A DNA stretch of 64,000 nt from Gemmatimonadota bacterium (GTDB lineage Bacteria; Gemmatimonadota; Gemmatimonadetes; Gemmatimonadales; GWC2-71-9): the NCBI GenBank assembly GCA_016713435.1, contig JADJPD010000023.1:7558-71557 (forward strand), written 5' to 3'. Positions 9,510 through 18,139 of the stretch are shown one piece after another (position 1 is the first letter of the stretch; each line of letters begins with the position of its first letter). Under the pieces are notes generated by a model. That model was not told the origin of the DNA. It made no database searches and was given only the letters and a program-made list of their open reading frames with translations. The translations under genes and the position numbers were made by a program.

Positions 9510-10438
9510 GCGCCATCGTCCTCTGCCCGGGCCAGGGCGCGCAGAAGGTGGGCATGGGGAAGGACCTCGCCGAGCGTTTCCCCGCCGCGCGCGACACCTT
9601 CGCCGCCATCGATGAGGCGCTTGGCGTGGGGCTGTCCCGCATCATGTGGGAGGGCCCGGACGATGAGCTCACGCTCACCAAGAACACCCAGCCGGCCATC
9701 CTGGCGCACAGCGCCGCCGTCTGGGCCGTGGTGGGCTCGAAGCTCGGCCCCCAGCTCAAGGCCGCGGCCGGCCACAGCCTCGGCGAGTACAGCGCCTATG
9801 TGGCGGCCGGCGCGCTCGACGCGGCCGGCGCCGCCCGCCTGGTGCGGAAGCGGGGCGAGCTGATGTACGATGCGGGCACCCGCCGCCCCGGCGCCATGGC
9901 CGCCGTGCTCGGCCTGGCCACGGCCGAGGTGGAGGCCGCCTGCCGCGAGGCGAGCAGCCCCGACAGCGTCGCCGTGGCCGCCAACCTCAACGCGCCCGAC
10001 CAGACCGTGCTCTCCGGCGATCCGGCGGCGGTGGAGCGGGCGGGCGAGGGCTGCAAGGCGCGCGGGGCCAAGCGCGTGATCGGCCTCAAGGTGAGCGGGG
10101 CGTTCCACTCGCCCCTCATGGCGCCGGCGGTCGAGGGCCTCGCGGCGGCGCTCGCCGGCGCCACGTTCGCCGCGCCGCGGGTGCCGGTCGTGGCCAACGC
10201 CAGCGCCTCGCCCGTGGCCGATGTGGCCACCGCGCGGAAGCTTCTGGCCGACCAGCTCACCGCCCCGGTGCGGTGGGTGGAGTGCATGCAGTGCGCGGCG
10301 CAGCTGGTCCCCGGGGCCACCTGGTACGATATCGGCCCGGGGAACGTCCTCAGCGGGCTCCTCAAGCGCATCGTGCCGGGCAGCACCGCCGTGACCCTCG
10401 GCACCGCCGACGAAGTCGAGAAGTTCCTCTCCGCCTGA
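9506..10438 (+). CDS. fabD: Malonyl-CoA:ACP transacylase
   Basis: Transfers malonyl from CoA to ACP. It is 310 residues long, with the N-terminal CPGQGAQ oxyanion motif, the nucleophile Ser91 in GHSLGE, and the catalytic His in GAFHSPLM. GTG start at 9506 overlaps the fabH stop by 4 bp. The next gene, fabG, starts 8 bp after its stop. Confidence 0.97.
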   Translation: MSAIVLCPGQGAQKVGMGKDLAERFPAARDTFAAIDEALGVGLSRIMWEGPDDELTLTKNTQPAILAHSAAVWAVVGSKLGPQLKAAAGHSLGEYSAYVAAGALDAAGAARLVRKRGELMYDAGTRRPGAMAAVLGLATAEVEAACREASSPDSVAVAANLNAPDQTVLSGDPAAVERAGEGCKARGAKRVIGLKVSGAFHSPLMAPAVEGLAAALAGATFAAPRVPVVANASASPVADVATARKLLADQLTAPVRWVECMQCAAQLVPGATWYDIGPGNVLSGLLKRIVPGSTAVTLGTADEVEKFLSA

Positions 10439-10446
10439 TCCCGGCC

Positions 10447-11187
10447 ATGACGACCATCGACCTCACCGGCAAGACCGCCTTCGTGACCGGCTCCACCCGC
10501 GGCATCGGCCGCGCCGTGGCCGGGGCGCTGCACGCCGCGGGTGCCAACGTGGCCATCGTGGGGCGCGACCAGGCGAAGGCCGAGGCCGTCGCCCGGGAAC
10601 TCGGCGACCGGGCCGCGGGCGTGGCCTGCGACGTCAGCAGCAAGGCCACCATCGAGGCCGCCATCGCCGCTGCGGAGAAGGGCCTCGGCCCCGTGGACAT
10701 CCTGGTCAACAACGCCGGCCTGACCCGCGACAACCTCCTCCTCCGCATGAGCGAGGAGGAGCTGGACCAGGTGCTGGACGCCAACCTCAAGGGCGCGTTC
10801 TACACCGTCCAGGCGGTGCTCAAGGGCATGATGAAGCGGAAGGGCGGCCGCATCATCAACATCACCAGCATCGTCGGGATCCACGGCAACAAGGGCCAGG
10901 CCAACTACGCGGCCAGCAAGGCGGGCCTGATCGGCTTCACCAAGTCGGTGGCCAAGGAGTACGGCAGCCGCGGGATCCTGGTCAACGCCATCGCCCCGGG
11001 CTTCATCGAGACCGACATGACCGCGGGCCTCCCGGAGGACCTCCGGAAGGCCATGCTCGCCGGGATCGCCCTCGGGCGGCTCGGCAAGCCGGAGGACGTG
11101 GCCGGGGCCGTCCTCTTTCTGGCGTCGGAGCTTTCCGGCTACATTACCGGCCAGGTGCTCGTGGTCGATGGCTGTACCGCCATCTGA
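10447..11187 (+). CDS. fabG: 3-oxoacyl-ACP reductase
   Basis: The NADPH-dependent ketoreductase of fatty-acid elongation, a short-chain dehydrogenase of 246 residues. The cofactor motif TGSTRGIG is at 14-21, NNAG near 88-91, and the catalytic Ser141-Tyr154-Lys158 set (YAASK) is intact. The ATG at 10447 is chosen because the family begins just before LTGKTAFVTGS; the frame is open further upstream inside fabD. acpP starts 41 bp downstream. Confidence 0.97.
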   Translation: MTTIDLTGKTAFVTGSTRGIGRAVAGALHAAGANVAIVGRDQAKAEAVARELGDRAAGVACDVSSKATIEAAIAAAEKGLGPVDILVNNAGLTRDNLLLRMSEEELDQVLDANLKGAFYTVQAVLKGMMKRKGGRIINITSIVGIHGNKGQANYAASKAGLIGFTKSVAKEYGSRGILVNAIAPGFIETDMTAGLPEDLRKAMLAGIALGRLGKPEDVAGAVLFLASELSGYITGQVLVVDGCTAI

Positions 11188-11228
11188 CGGGTCTGGTCTT
11201 CCTTTACCCCCTCCCCAAGAGGAACGTC

Positions 11229-11471
11229 ATGAGCAGCAACGTCGAAGAGCGGGTCAAGGACATCATCGTCGAGGAGCTCGGCGTGGAGCGTGAGAAGCTG
11301 ACCCCCGAGGCCAGCTTCATGGAGGACCTCGGCGCGGACAGCCTCGACACCGTCGAGCTCGTCATGGCGTTCGAGAAGGAGTTCGACATCGACATCCCGG
11401 ACGAGGAAGCCGAGAAGCTCCGGACCGTCGGTGACGCGCTCAAGTACCTCCACGAGAAGCTCGGGAAGTAA
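11229..11471 (+). CDS. acpP: Acyl carrier protein
   Basis: An 80-residue, strongly acidic ACP. The phosphopantetheine site is Ser38 in GADSLDTVEL. It has its own ribosome site (AAGAGGAA, about 11217-11224), unlike its overlapping neighbours, which fits the large amounts of ACP a cell needs. fabF follows 2 bp after the stop. Confidence 0.98.
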   Translation: MSSNVEERVKDIIVEELGVEREKLTPEASFMEDLGADSLDTVELVMAFEKEFDIDIPDEEAEKLRTVGDALKYLHEKLGK

Positions 11472-11473
11472 GC

Positions 11474-12715
11474 TTGGCGCACCGCGTCGTTGTCACCGGC
11501 CTTGGGCTCGTCACGCCCCTCGGGCCGGATGTCGAGAGCACCTGGGCCGGCCTGCTCGCAGGCCGGTCCGGCGCTGCGCCGATCACCAAGTTCGATCCGG
11601 CGCGCCTCGGCGTCCGCTTCGCCTGCGAGGTGAAGGGCTTCGACCCGCTCCAGTACATGGACCGGAAGGAGTCCCGGCGCTACGACCTCTTCGCCCAGTT
11701 TGCCCTGGGCGCCGCCCACCAGGCGGTGACCATGGCGGGGCTCGAGGGGAAGTTCCCCGACCCGGACCGCACCGGCGTCGTCATCGGCAGCGGCATCGGC
11801 GGGATGCAGACGTACGAGGAGAACTGCACCGCCTACGTGCAGAAGGGCCCGGAGCGGGTCTCCCCGTTCTTCGTCCCCATGTACATCCCGGACATCGCGG
11901 CGGGGCTCGTCTCCATCCGCTATGGCCTGAAGGGCCCCAACTTCGCCACGGTCTCGGCCTGCGCGTCGTCGGCGCACGCCATCGGCGAGTCGTACAAGAT
12001 GATCAAGCACGGCACCGCGGTCGCCATGGTGGCGGGCGGCGCCGAGGCGGCCATCACCGGCCTCACGGTGGCCGCGTTCGACAACATGCGCGCCCTCTCG
12101 CGCCGCAATGACGCCCCCGAGCAGGCCAGCCGCCCGTTCGACAAGGACCGCGACGGCTTCGTCCTCGGTGACGGCGGCGCCGTGGTGGTGCTGGAGAGCC
12201 TCGAGCACGCACTGGCGCGCGGGGCCACCATCCTGGGGGAGGTCGTCGGCTACGGCATGAGCGGCGACGCGCACCACATCACCAGCCCCCCGGACGACGG
12301 CAACGGCGCCGCGCGGGCCATCGTGCACTGCCTCGAGGACGGCAACATCCGCCTCGACGAGGTGGACTACATCAACGCCCACGGCACCTCCACGCCCCAG
12401 GGCGACGTGGCCGAGACCAAGGCGGTCAAGTCGGTCTTCGGCGAGCACGCGAAGAAGCTGATCTTCGCCTCCACCAAGTCCATGACCGGCCACCTGCTCG
12501 GGGGCGCGGGCGCGCTCGAGTGCATCGCCTCGCTCCTCGCCGTGAAGACCGGCAAGGTCCCGCCCACCATCAACCAGGTGACCCCGGATCCCGAGTGCGA
12601 CCTCTACTCGGTGCCGAACACCATGATCGAGCGGAACCTCCGCGTGGCCCTCTCCAACTCCTTCGGGTTCGGCGGCCACAACGTCACCCTGGCGGTCCGG
12701 AAGTACGAGGCCTAG
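11474..12715 (+). CDS. fabF: Beta-ketoacyl-ACP synthase II
   Basis: The elongating condensing enzyme, 413 residues. The Cys-His-His triad is complete: Cys163 in SACASSAHA, His in NAHGTSTPQGD and His in SMTGHLLGGAG. It starts at TTG (11474), the only start compatible with the family N-terminus (RVVVTGLGLVTPLG). It is the last gene of the lipid operon; a 13 bp hairpin follows at 12750-12779. Confidence 0.97.
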   Translation: MAHRVVVTGLGLVTPLGPDVESTWAGLLAGRSGAAPITKFDPARLGVRFACEVKGFDPLQYMDRKESRRYDLFAQFALGAAHQAVTMAGLEGKFPDPDRTGVVIGSGIGGMQTYEENCTAYVQKGPERVSPFFVPMYIPDIAAGLVSIRYGLKGPNFATVSACASSAHAIGESYKMIKHGTAVAMVAGGAEAAITGLTVAAFDNMRALSRRNDAPEQASRPFDKDRDGFVLGDGGAVVVLESLEHALARGATILGEVVGYGMSGDAHHITSPPDDGNGAARAIVHCLEDGNIRLDEVDYINAHGTSTPQGDVAETKAVKSVFGEHAKKLIFASTKSMTGHLLGGAGALECIASLLAVKTGKVPPTINQVTPDPECDLYSVPNTMIERNLRVALSNSFGFGGHNVTLAVRKYEA

Positions 12716-12749
12716 GCCCGCCCGCGGGTGCCACGGCAGGGAACCAGTC

Positions 12750-12779
12750 GGCCCCGGGTGACGTTCGTCATCCGGGGCC
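12750..12779 (+). terminator. Terminator of the fatty-acid operon
   Basis: A 13 bp stem (12750-12762 with 12767-12779, one G-T wobble) with the 4 nt loop GTTC lies 34 bp after the fabF stop. The tail is CCATCTTGTCC, only mildly T-rich. Position and strength make it the likely end of the yceD-fabF transcript. Confidence 0.7.
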
Positions 12780-12829
12780 CCATCTTGTCCGGGTCCCGTC
12801 CCACCCCCGTCTCCGCCCCCCGGAGTCCC

Positions 12830-13936
12830 ATGTGCGCCTGGCACCACCTCGGCACCCGCGAGGAACTGCTCGCACGGGTGCCCTTCGCCCTCAAGCTCGA
12901 CCGCCAGCAGGTGGCCCTGTTCCACCACGAGGGCGTCTTCCGCGCCATCGGCAACCGCTGCAACCACAAGGGCGGCCCGCTGTGCGAGGGGCAGGTCCGC
13001 GGGGAGTTCGTGATGTGTCCCTGGCACGCGTGGGAGTACAGCGTGGTCACCGGGAAGGGGCCGCCGGGCTACGACGAGGAAGCGGTGCCCACCTTCCCGG
13101 TGGAGGAGCGCGCGGACGGCATCTGGCTCGACACCGATCCGCGGACGCCCCGGCGGCTGGTGAAGCATGACCCGCACCCGCTCACCGTGCTCACGCCGCG
13201 GGGCGACGGTCCGCCACGGGTGGTCGGCATTTCCACCACCGGGATGGATGCCGTCAACCCGCGGCTCTCCACCTCGGACCTGCTGCTGGAGGCCGCGCTG
13301 GGCCACGCCGCTTCCGCGCTGGGTGCCGAGACCCGGCTGCTCCGGCTCCGGGACCTGGCCTTCCGCGCCTGCGAGGGCAACTACTCCAAGGCCGCGCACG
13401 CCTGCACCTGGCCCTGCGCCATCACCGAGCGCGACCCCGACGACCAGCTCACCCCCGTCTACGAGGCGCTGGTGCAGTGGGCCGACGTGGTGCTCGTGGC
13501 CACGCCCATCCGCTGGGGGCAGGCCTCGAGCCTGTACCATCGGATGGCGGAGCGGCTCAACTGCATCCAGAACCAGATGACGATCCACAACCGCTGCCTC
13601 ATCCACTCCAAGGTGGCGGCGTTCATCATCACGGGCGGGCAGGACAACGTGCAGGGCGTGGCGGGCGGGCTGCTGACCTTCTGGGCGGAACTGGGATTCG
13701 TCTTCCCGCAGTTCCCCTTCATCGCCCATTCGCGCGGGTGGGATGCCGAGGACATGGAGAACAACGTCCGCGACGTGCGGCAGAGCTCGGCGCTCCACGC
13801 CGCGGCCGGCGAACTCGTGGGGCGTGCCGTGGAGCTGTGGCGCACCCTGCCGCGCGCCGGGACGCCGGACCGGCCGATGGAACGGAGTGGGAGGAAGGCC
13901 CAGCCGCTCTTCCCCGCCGGTGGCGGGGAGGGGTGA
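12830..13936 (+). CDS. Fusion of a Rieske [2Fe-2S] domain and an NAD(P)H-dependent FMN reductase/flavodoxin-like domain
   Basis: A 368-residue two-domain redox protein. Residues 1-105 form a Rieske ferredoxin: CNHKGGPLC (Cys44, His46) and CPWHAWEY (Cys63, His66), i.e. C-X1-H-X16-C-X2-H. Residues about 130-330 match the NADPH-dependent FMN reductase fold (VVGISTTGMDA; ADVVLVATPIRWGQAS), with three cysteines (CX10CX3C, ending ACTWPC) where iron-sulfur flavoproteins have a cluster motif. One can infer electron flow from NAD(P)H or FMN to the Rieske centre, but substrate and partner are unknown. The ATG at 12830 begins at the Rieske fold; the frame is open upstream. It follows the fab operon terminator and its stop abuts the stop of the convergent gene. 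Confidence 0.75.
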   Translation: MCAWHHLGTREELLARVPFALKLDRQQVALFHHEGVFRAIGNRCNHKGGPLCEGQVRGEFVMCPWHAWEYSVVTGKGPPGYDEEAVPTFPVEERADGIWLDTDPRTPRRLVKHDPHPLTVLTPRGDGPPRVVGISTTGMDAVNPRLSTSDLLLEAALGHAASALGAETRLLRLRDLAFRACEGNYSKAAHACTWPCAITERDPDDQLTPVYEALVQWADVVLVATPIRWGQASSLYHRMAERLNCIQNQMTIHNRCLIHSKVAAFIITGGQDNVQGVAGGLLTFWAELGFVFPQFPFIAHSRGWDAEDMENNVRDVRQSSALHAAAGELVGRAVELWRTLPRAGTPDRPMERSGRKAQPLFPAGGGEG

Positions 13937-15013
13937 TCAGCGGACCCGGCGCGGCGGCAGGGAGTCGGCGCCGATGGCGCCGAGCAGGACGCGCAGCGGC
14001 GGGCCGATGCGCCGGCTGCCCGGGGCGTCCACCTCACGCAGGCGACGGAGATCCAGGCGGAGCTGGTCGTAGAGGAATCCCGCCGTGTCGCTCGAGAGCA
14101 TGATGGTGCCGGCGCTGAAGCGTGGTGGCTCGGCCTGCGCCGCGAGGAGGCCGAAACTCTGTTCCAGCGTCAGGAGGAGCTGGTCGGCGTGGGTGGCATC
14201 GCCCCGGGGCTCGGGGGTGCTGATGCGGACCAGCCACTCCTGCGCCTCGAGACGGTCCCAGGCCCCGCTGCGGGTGAGCGATTCCGAGGTGTCCTTGTAG
14301 GCCGCCCAGAGGCGCCGGAGGTTGCCGCGGTACGCGGCCACGGCGGGCCGGAGGCGGCCCAGCCGGGCCAGGTTGTCCCGCAGGCTGTCCGGGGAGGCCA
14401 GGCGAGCCGGGCTCATGAGGTCCCGGAGCCCAAAGCGCGAGATGCTGTCCTCGAACGCCGCCGTGGCCTGGGCCTGGGCGGCCGTGAGCCGGCGGGCCAG
14501 GTTGTACGGTGCCCGAAGCTGCTGGGGGGTGAGGGTCCCGCCGCGCGCGCCGCTGGCCGACGGCCGGGGAGCGTCCGCCACCCCCCGGCCTTTCCAGATG
14601 CCGCCATCGGACGTGGGGCGGCCCGGCCGGAACGCGATCGCCAGGCTGGCCAGGAAGAGCAGGGCGCCTGCCGCCGTGATGGCGTGCTGCCGCCAGCGCG
14701 GCTTGCGCCGCCCCTCCAGCTCGCGGGCGCTATAGGAGAACATCTGGTACACCTGCGGCCCCCCCGGCTCCCCCGTCCCGACCTCCGCCGGCTTGGGCGG
14801 CAACGGCTCGGCGCTCCCCTCGGCCACCAGCGCTGCCGCGCGCGCCTGCGCCGCCCCGTACTCGGGGTGGCGCACGATGGGCAGCCATTGCTGATTCTTG
14901 GAGTGGAAGATCTCCGCCTGCTCGCTCACGACCCCGCTGTTGATCCCCAGCGCGAGTTCCTCGACCGAGCGATAGACGGCTTCCTCCCCGGAGGCGAGCC
15001 GGACCCGGAACAT
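13937..15013 (-). CDS. Membrane-anchored protein of unknown function, paralogue B
   Basis: I do not recognise this protein. It has 358 residues: an N-terminal domain of about 55 residues (MFRVRLASGEEAVYRS ... WLPIVRHPEY), a proline-rich linker, one transmembrane helix (about residues 110-130, 'AITAAGALLFLASLAIAF') and a helical C-terminal domain of about 200 residues. It is a paralogue of the next gene upstream on the same strand: both start MFRVR and share spacing and topology. The N-terminal domain resembles a small GYF-like or sensor module, but this is only a shape impression. The ATG at 15013 is preferred by comparison with the paralogue; a GTG 6 nt earlier is possible. Confidence 0.7.
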   Translation of the reverse strand: MFRVRLASGEEAVYRSVEELALGINSGVVSEQAEIFHSKNQQWLPIVRHPEYGAAQARAAALVAEGSAEPLPPKPAEVGTGEPGGPQVYQMFSYSARELEGRRKPRWRQHAITAAGALLFLASLAIAFRPGRPTSDGGIWKGRGVADAPRPSASGARGGTLTPQQLRAPYNLARRLTAAQAQATAAFEDSISRFGLRDLMSPARLASPDSLRDNLARLGRLRPAVAAYRGNLRRLWAAYKDTSESLTRSGAWDRLEAQEWLVRISTPEPRGDATHADQLLLTLEQSFGLLAAQAEPPRFSAGTIMLSSDTAGFLYDQLRLDLRRLREVDAPGSRRIGPPLRVLLGAIGADSLPPRRVR

Positions 15014-15027
15014 GGCCACAATAGTAG

Positions 15028-15054
15028 CCCGCTCCCCGGGCTACGGGGAGCGGG
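15028..15054 (-). terminator. Hairpin between the two minus-strand paralogues
   Basis: A perfect 10 bp stem (CCCGCTCCCC with GGGGAGCGGG) and a 7 nt loop lie between the stop of paralogue A (15069) and the start of paralogue B (15013). On the minus strand a TACTAT box follows it, 7 nt before the ATG of B, so B may have its own leaderless promoter. Confidence 0.5.
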
Positions 15055-15068
15055 AGTGGCGCCCTGAC

Positions 15069-16109
15069 TCAGGGTTGTGGGACGGGCGGTGTCGGGTTCC
15101 CGAGCGCGGGAAGGAGCAGGCCGAGCGTGTACGTGGGGCGGGCTTGGGCCGCGCCGTCGAGGGCGGTCAGGTAGGCGGCGCGAAGCTCGGTGTACGCCGC
15201 CGCGGCGCGCGCATCGGCAAACCGGAGGGTGGCGCCCTGGACGGTCACGCGGTCGCCCTGGGCCAGTACCAGGCCCACCAGGGTGTCCGCGGCGGCCAGG
15301 ACCTGCCGGGCGGCCTCGGCCGAGGCGAAGGGCTCACGGAGCGAGGAGGCGGAGTCGGTGATGCTGGCGCGGTAGGACTCCTCCAGCATGAGCTCCTGGC
15401 CGCGGAAGGCCGCCAGCAGGTTCTGGGCGGCGGCGATCCGGCGGCGGGTGGCCCGGAGGCTGTCGGGGCCCTTCAGCCGGCTGGGGCGCCAGAGGCCGTC
15501 CAGGCCCACGTACTCCAGGCCTTCCCGGACGTCACGGCGGGCCGCATCGTACCCCTCGGTGTAGGCGGGGGAGATGGCGGCCCGGGTGGCGGCCATCCGG
15601 CTGGTGACGGAACCCGCAGGCGCCGCCATGGTGTCGGGGTCGGCTGGGCGATCGAGTGGCAGCGGATCGGAGGGCCGGACCGGGGCGTTCCAGGGGTCCG
15701 CCTCGGCCGGGGCCGGGGCAGGGAGCTGTGCCATCGCCGGCGCGGCCGGCCGATCAAACCGGGCCTTCAGGGCCGGGTAGGCCCCCGCACCGAGCCCGAT
15801 CACGACAATACCACCCGCCAGGGCCAGCATGGTCCGGAGCTTCCCGGCCCGGCTCTGGATGGCATCCCGCTCGGTTCGCGGGGCGGCCGGTTCGGGAACG
15901 GCGGGGGCCGGGGTCTCGATGACCCCGGCGCCGGAGGCAGCCAGGAATGTCTGGTAGGCAGGGTGGGTCTCGACTGGGAGCCACGTCCCCGTCCGGCTGT
16001 GGAAAACCTCGAACCCGTGACCGACCTCGCCCAGCGAGATGGCCTGAGCGAGCTCCGCGCTCGACTCGTAGGACCGCTCGACGCCCTTGGGATTCCTGAC
16101 CCGGAACAT
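15069..16109 (-). CDS. Membrane-anchored protein of unknown function, paralogue A
   Basis: Unrecognised, 346 residues. The N-terminal domain (MFRVRNPKGVERSYESS ... WLPVETHPAY) parallels paralogue B. Then come a Pro/Ala/Glu-rich linker, a transmembrane helix (about residues 92-110, 'MLALAGGIVVIGLGAGAY'), another Pro/Ala/Asp-rich stretch and a helical C-terminal part. The predicted layout is a cytoplasmic head, one membrane pass and an extracytoplasmic helical domain. ATG at 16109 is chosen because the paralogue starts at the same residue and GCGAGGG lies about 5 nt upstream; the frame stays open to 16241 through a low-GC, non-coding-looking stretch. Duplicated tandem genes suggest related but distinct roles. 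Confidence 0.7.
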   Translation of the reverse strand: MFRVRNPKGVERSYESSAELAQAISLGEVGHGFEVFHSRTGTWLPVETHPAYQTFLAASGAGVIETPAPAVPEPAAPRTERDAIQSRAGKLRTMLALAGGIVVIGLGAGAYPALKARFDRPAAPAMAQLPAPAPAEADPWNAPVRPSDPLPLDRPADPDTMAAPAGSVTSRMAATRAAISPAYTEGYDAARRDVREGLEYVGLDGLWRPSRLKGPDSLRATRRRIAAAQNLLAAFRGQELMLEESYRASITDSASSLREPFASAEAARQVLAAADTLVGLVLAQGDRVTVQGATLRFADARAAAAYTELRAAYLTALDGAAQARPTYTLGLLLPALGNPTPPVPQP

Positions 16110-16399
16110 GTGCCCTCGCCGCTGGGATGGGTGACCTGCCCAGACCAGTACACGTTGCGTGCCGGGGAGCTGACACTTCCCTGTCTGGCCCCCAATTTTA
16201 TGCAGGGTGGATTGCATGCCTAGAAAACACTTCATATGCATGAGTGGATATCTCTACAGGAATAGCACTTAGTGCGCTTCTCTGCTTGAGAATCCACATG
16301 AAGTATCTCGCCAAAACGCCCCTCATGTTGTGAGCCAACCAGTGGGGCCTGAATGCGAAGTCTCGCAATTTGACCGGTCCTTGCGACTAGGAGGCAGTA
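16110..16399. promoter_or_regulatory. Low-GC divergent intergenic region with a large imperfect inverted repeat
   Basis: This 290 bp gap between paralogue A (minus) and the amidase (plus) is visibly richer in A and T than anything nearby. It holds nested inverted repeats. ACTTCAT (16229-16235) pairs with ATGAAGT (16298-16304), GTGGAT (16244-16249) pairs with ATCCAC (16292-16297), and between them GCAC-TTA-GTGC (16265-16275) forms a small hairpin. It must hold the promoters of both genes. It may be a structured leader RNA, an operator or a remnant of transferred DNA. Confidence 0.45.
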
Positions 16400-18082
16400 A
16401 TGGCCGAGGGGAGTTCAGGGGGCGGGATGACTCGTCGCGGGTTCGTGGTGGTCGGAGGACTGTTGGCTTCTGCTGCCGTTCCGGCCGCTGCTATTGGCAG
16501 GAAGCGCGAAAGTCACTTATCAACATCGCCGCTAATGCCCGGCGGTGTCCCCTTCAAGCCGGACCCGTTCGAACTCTCCGAGGCGACAGTCGCCGAATTG
16601 GCGGAAGGGCTGGGGAATGGGCGGTGGAGCAGCCTCGATCTGGTGCGGCTCTACGGTGAGCGGATCGACGCCTTGGACCAGCGCGGCCCCACCCTCCGCC
16701 ACATGCTGGACCGGAACCCCGATGCCGAGGCCATCGCCGACCAGCTGGACAGGGAACGGAAGGCGGGAAGGTCGCGGGGGCTTCTCCACGGCATCCCTGT
16801 GGTGGTCAAGGACAACATCGACACCGGCGACCGGATGACCACCACCGCCGGCTCCATGGCCCTCGCCGGCTCCCACGCTCCCCGGGATGCCTTTCTGGTG
16901 GAGCGCCTCCGGGCTGCCGGCGCCATCATCCTGGGGAAGACCAACCTGACCGAATGGGCCAACTTCCGGTCCACCCGGGCTTCGAGCGGCTGGAGCAGCC
17001 GGGGCGGGCAGGGCAAGAACCCGGTCTGCCTGGACCGGACCCCCTGCGGCTCCAGTTCCGGGACCGGCGGGGCGATCGCCGCCTGCTACGCCGCGGTGGG
17101 AATCGGGACGGAGACCGACGGCTCCGTCACCTGCCCGAGCGCCACGGTCGGACTGGTGGGGCTCAAGCCCACCGTGGGCCTGGTGAGCCGGAGCGGCATC
17201 ATCCCCATCTCCGCCACGCAGGACACGGCCGGTCCCATGACCCGGACCGTGGCCGACGCCGCCATCCTCCTCTCCGCCATCACCGGCGTGGACCCGCGGG
17301 ATGCCGCCACCTCGGCGAGCCGGACCCATGCCGGGACCGACTACCCCCGCTTCCTCGACCGGGCTGCCCTCCAGGGCAAGCGGCTCGGCGTCACGCGGGA
17401 GCGCTTCACGGGCTACCACCCCGACACCGACCGGATCTTCGGCGAGGCCCTCGACGTCCTCCGCCAGCTCGGCGCCATCATCGTGGACCCGGCCAACCTC
17501 CCCCACGCCGGCGAGTACGACGAAGCCGAGTACGAGGTGCTCCTCTACGAGTTCAAGGCGGGGCTCAACGCCTACCTGGCCACCCTGGGGCCGGGCGCGC
17601 CGATCCGGACGCTCGAGGAGGCCATCGCCTTCAACGACCGGAACGCCGCGCGGGTGATGCCCTACTTCGGGCAGGAGATCTTCCACCTGGCGCAGTCCAA
17701 GGGACCGCTCACCACGCCGGCCTACCGGGCCGCCCTCGCCAAGTGCCGGCGGCTCTCCCGCGAGCTCGGCATCGACGCCGTCATGGCCCGGCATCGGCTC
17801 GACGCGCTGGTGGCCCCCACCGGGAACCCCGCCTGGCCCATCGACCTTGTGAACGGGGACCATTTCACCGGCTCGGTGACCACGCCCGCCGCGGTGGCGG
17901 GCTACCCGCACATCACGGTGCCCATGGGCCGCAGCTTCGGGCTGCCGGTGGGGCTCTCGTTCTTCGGGAGGGCGTGGAGCGAGGGGGCGCTGCTCGGCAT
18001 GGCCTACGCCTACGAGCAGGCCAGCATGCACCGGAAGGCGCCGGAGTTCCTGTCGAGCCTCGAGGTCGGGGCCCCGCTGTAA
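16400..18082 (+). CDS. Tat-exported amidase (amidase signature family)
   Basis: A 560-residue amidase. Its Ser-cisSer-Lys site is complete: Lys137 in VVVKDNI, the serine cluster GSSSGTGG at 217-224, and nucleophile Ser242 in TDGSVTCPS. The N-terminus MTRRGFVVVGGLLASAAVPAAA (shown to residue about 31) carries a twin-arginine signal, so the enzyme is exported folded. It has a perfect AGGAGG ribosome site at 16389-16394, 5 nt before the ATG. Substrate is unknown: the family hydrolyses peptide or aryl amides, and exported members often act on cell-wall or drug amides. Downstream genes are separate envelope proteins. Confidence 0.9.
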   Translation: MAEGSSGGGMTRRGFVVVGGLLASAAVPAAAIGRKRESHLSTSPLMPGGVPFKPDPFELSEATVAELAEGLGNGRWSSLDLVRLYGERIDALDQRGPTLRHMLDRNPDAEAIADQLDRERKAGRSRGLLHGIPVVVKDNIDTGDRMTTTAGSMALAGSHAPRDAFLVERLRAAGAIILGKTNLTEWANFRSTRASSGWSSRGGQGKNPVCLDRTPCGSSSGTGGAIAACYAAVGIGTETDGSVTCPSATVGLVGLKPTVGLVSRSGIIPISATQDTAGPMTRTVADAAILLSAITGVDPRDAATSASRTHAGTDYPRFLDRAALQGKRLGVTRERFTGYHPDTDRIFGEALDVLRQLGAIIVDPANLPHAGEYDEAEYEVLLYEFKAGLNAYLATLGPGAPIRTLEEAIAFNDRNAARVMPYFGQEIFHLAQSKGPLTTPAYRAALAKCRRLSRELGIDAVMARHRLDALVAPTGNPAWPIDLVNGDHFTGSVTTPAAVAGYPHITVPMGRSFGLPVGLSFFGRAWSEGALLGMAYAYEQASMHRKAPEFLSSLEVGAPL

Positions 18083-18139
18083 GGGCCGGGGTGCTCCCTT
18101 ATCTTGGGGCGTCCCGAATCCCGTGGCCCTGTCAAGGAA

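Noticed and set aside
11204..13798. Minus-strand open frame of 864 codons
   Set aside because: It is antisense to acpP, fabF and the Rieske fusion; GC-rich antisense frames of this length are common here.
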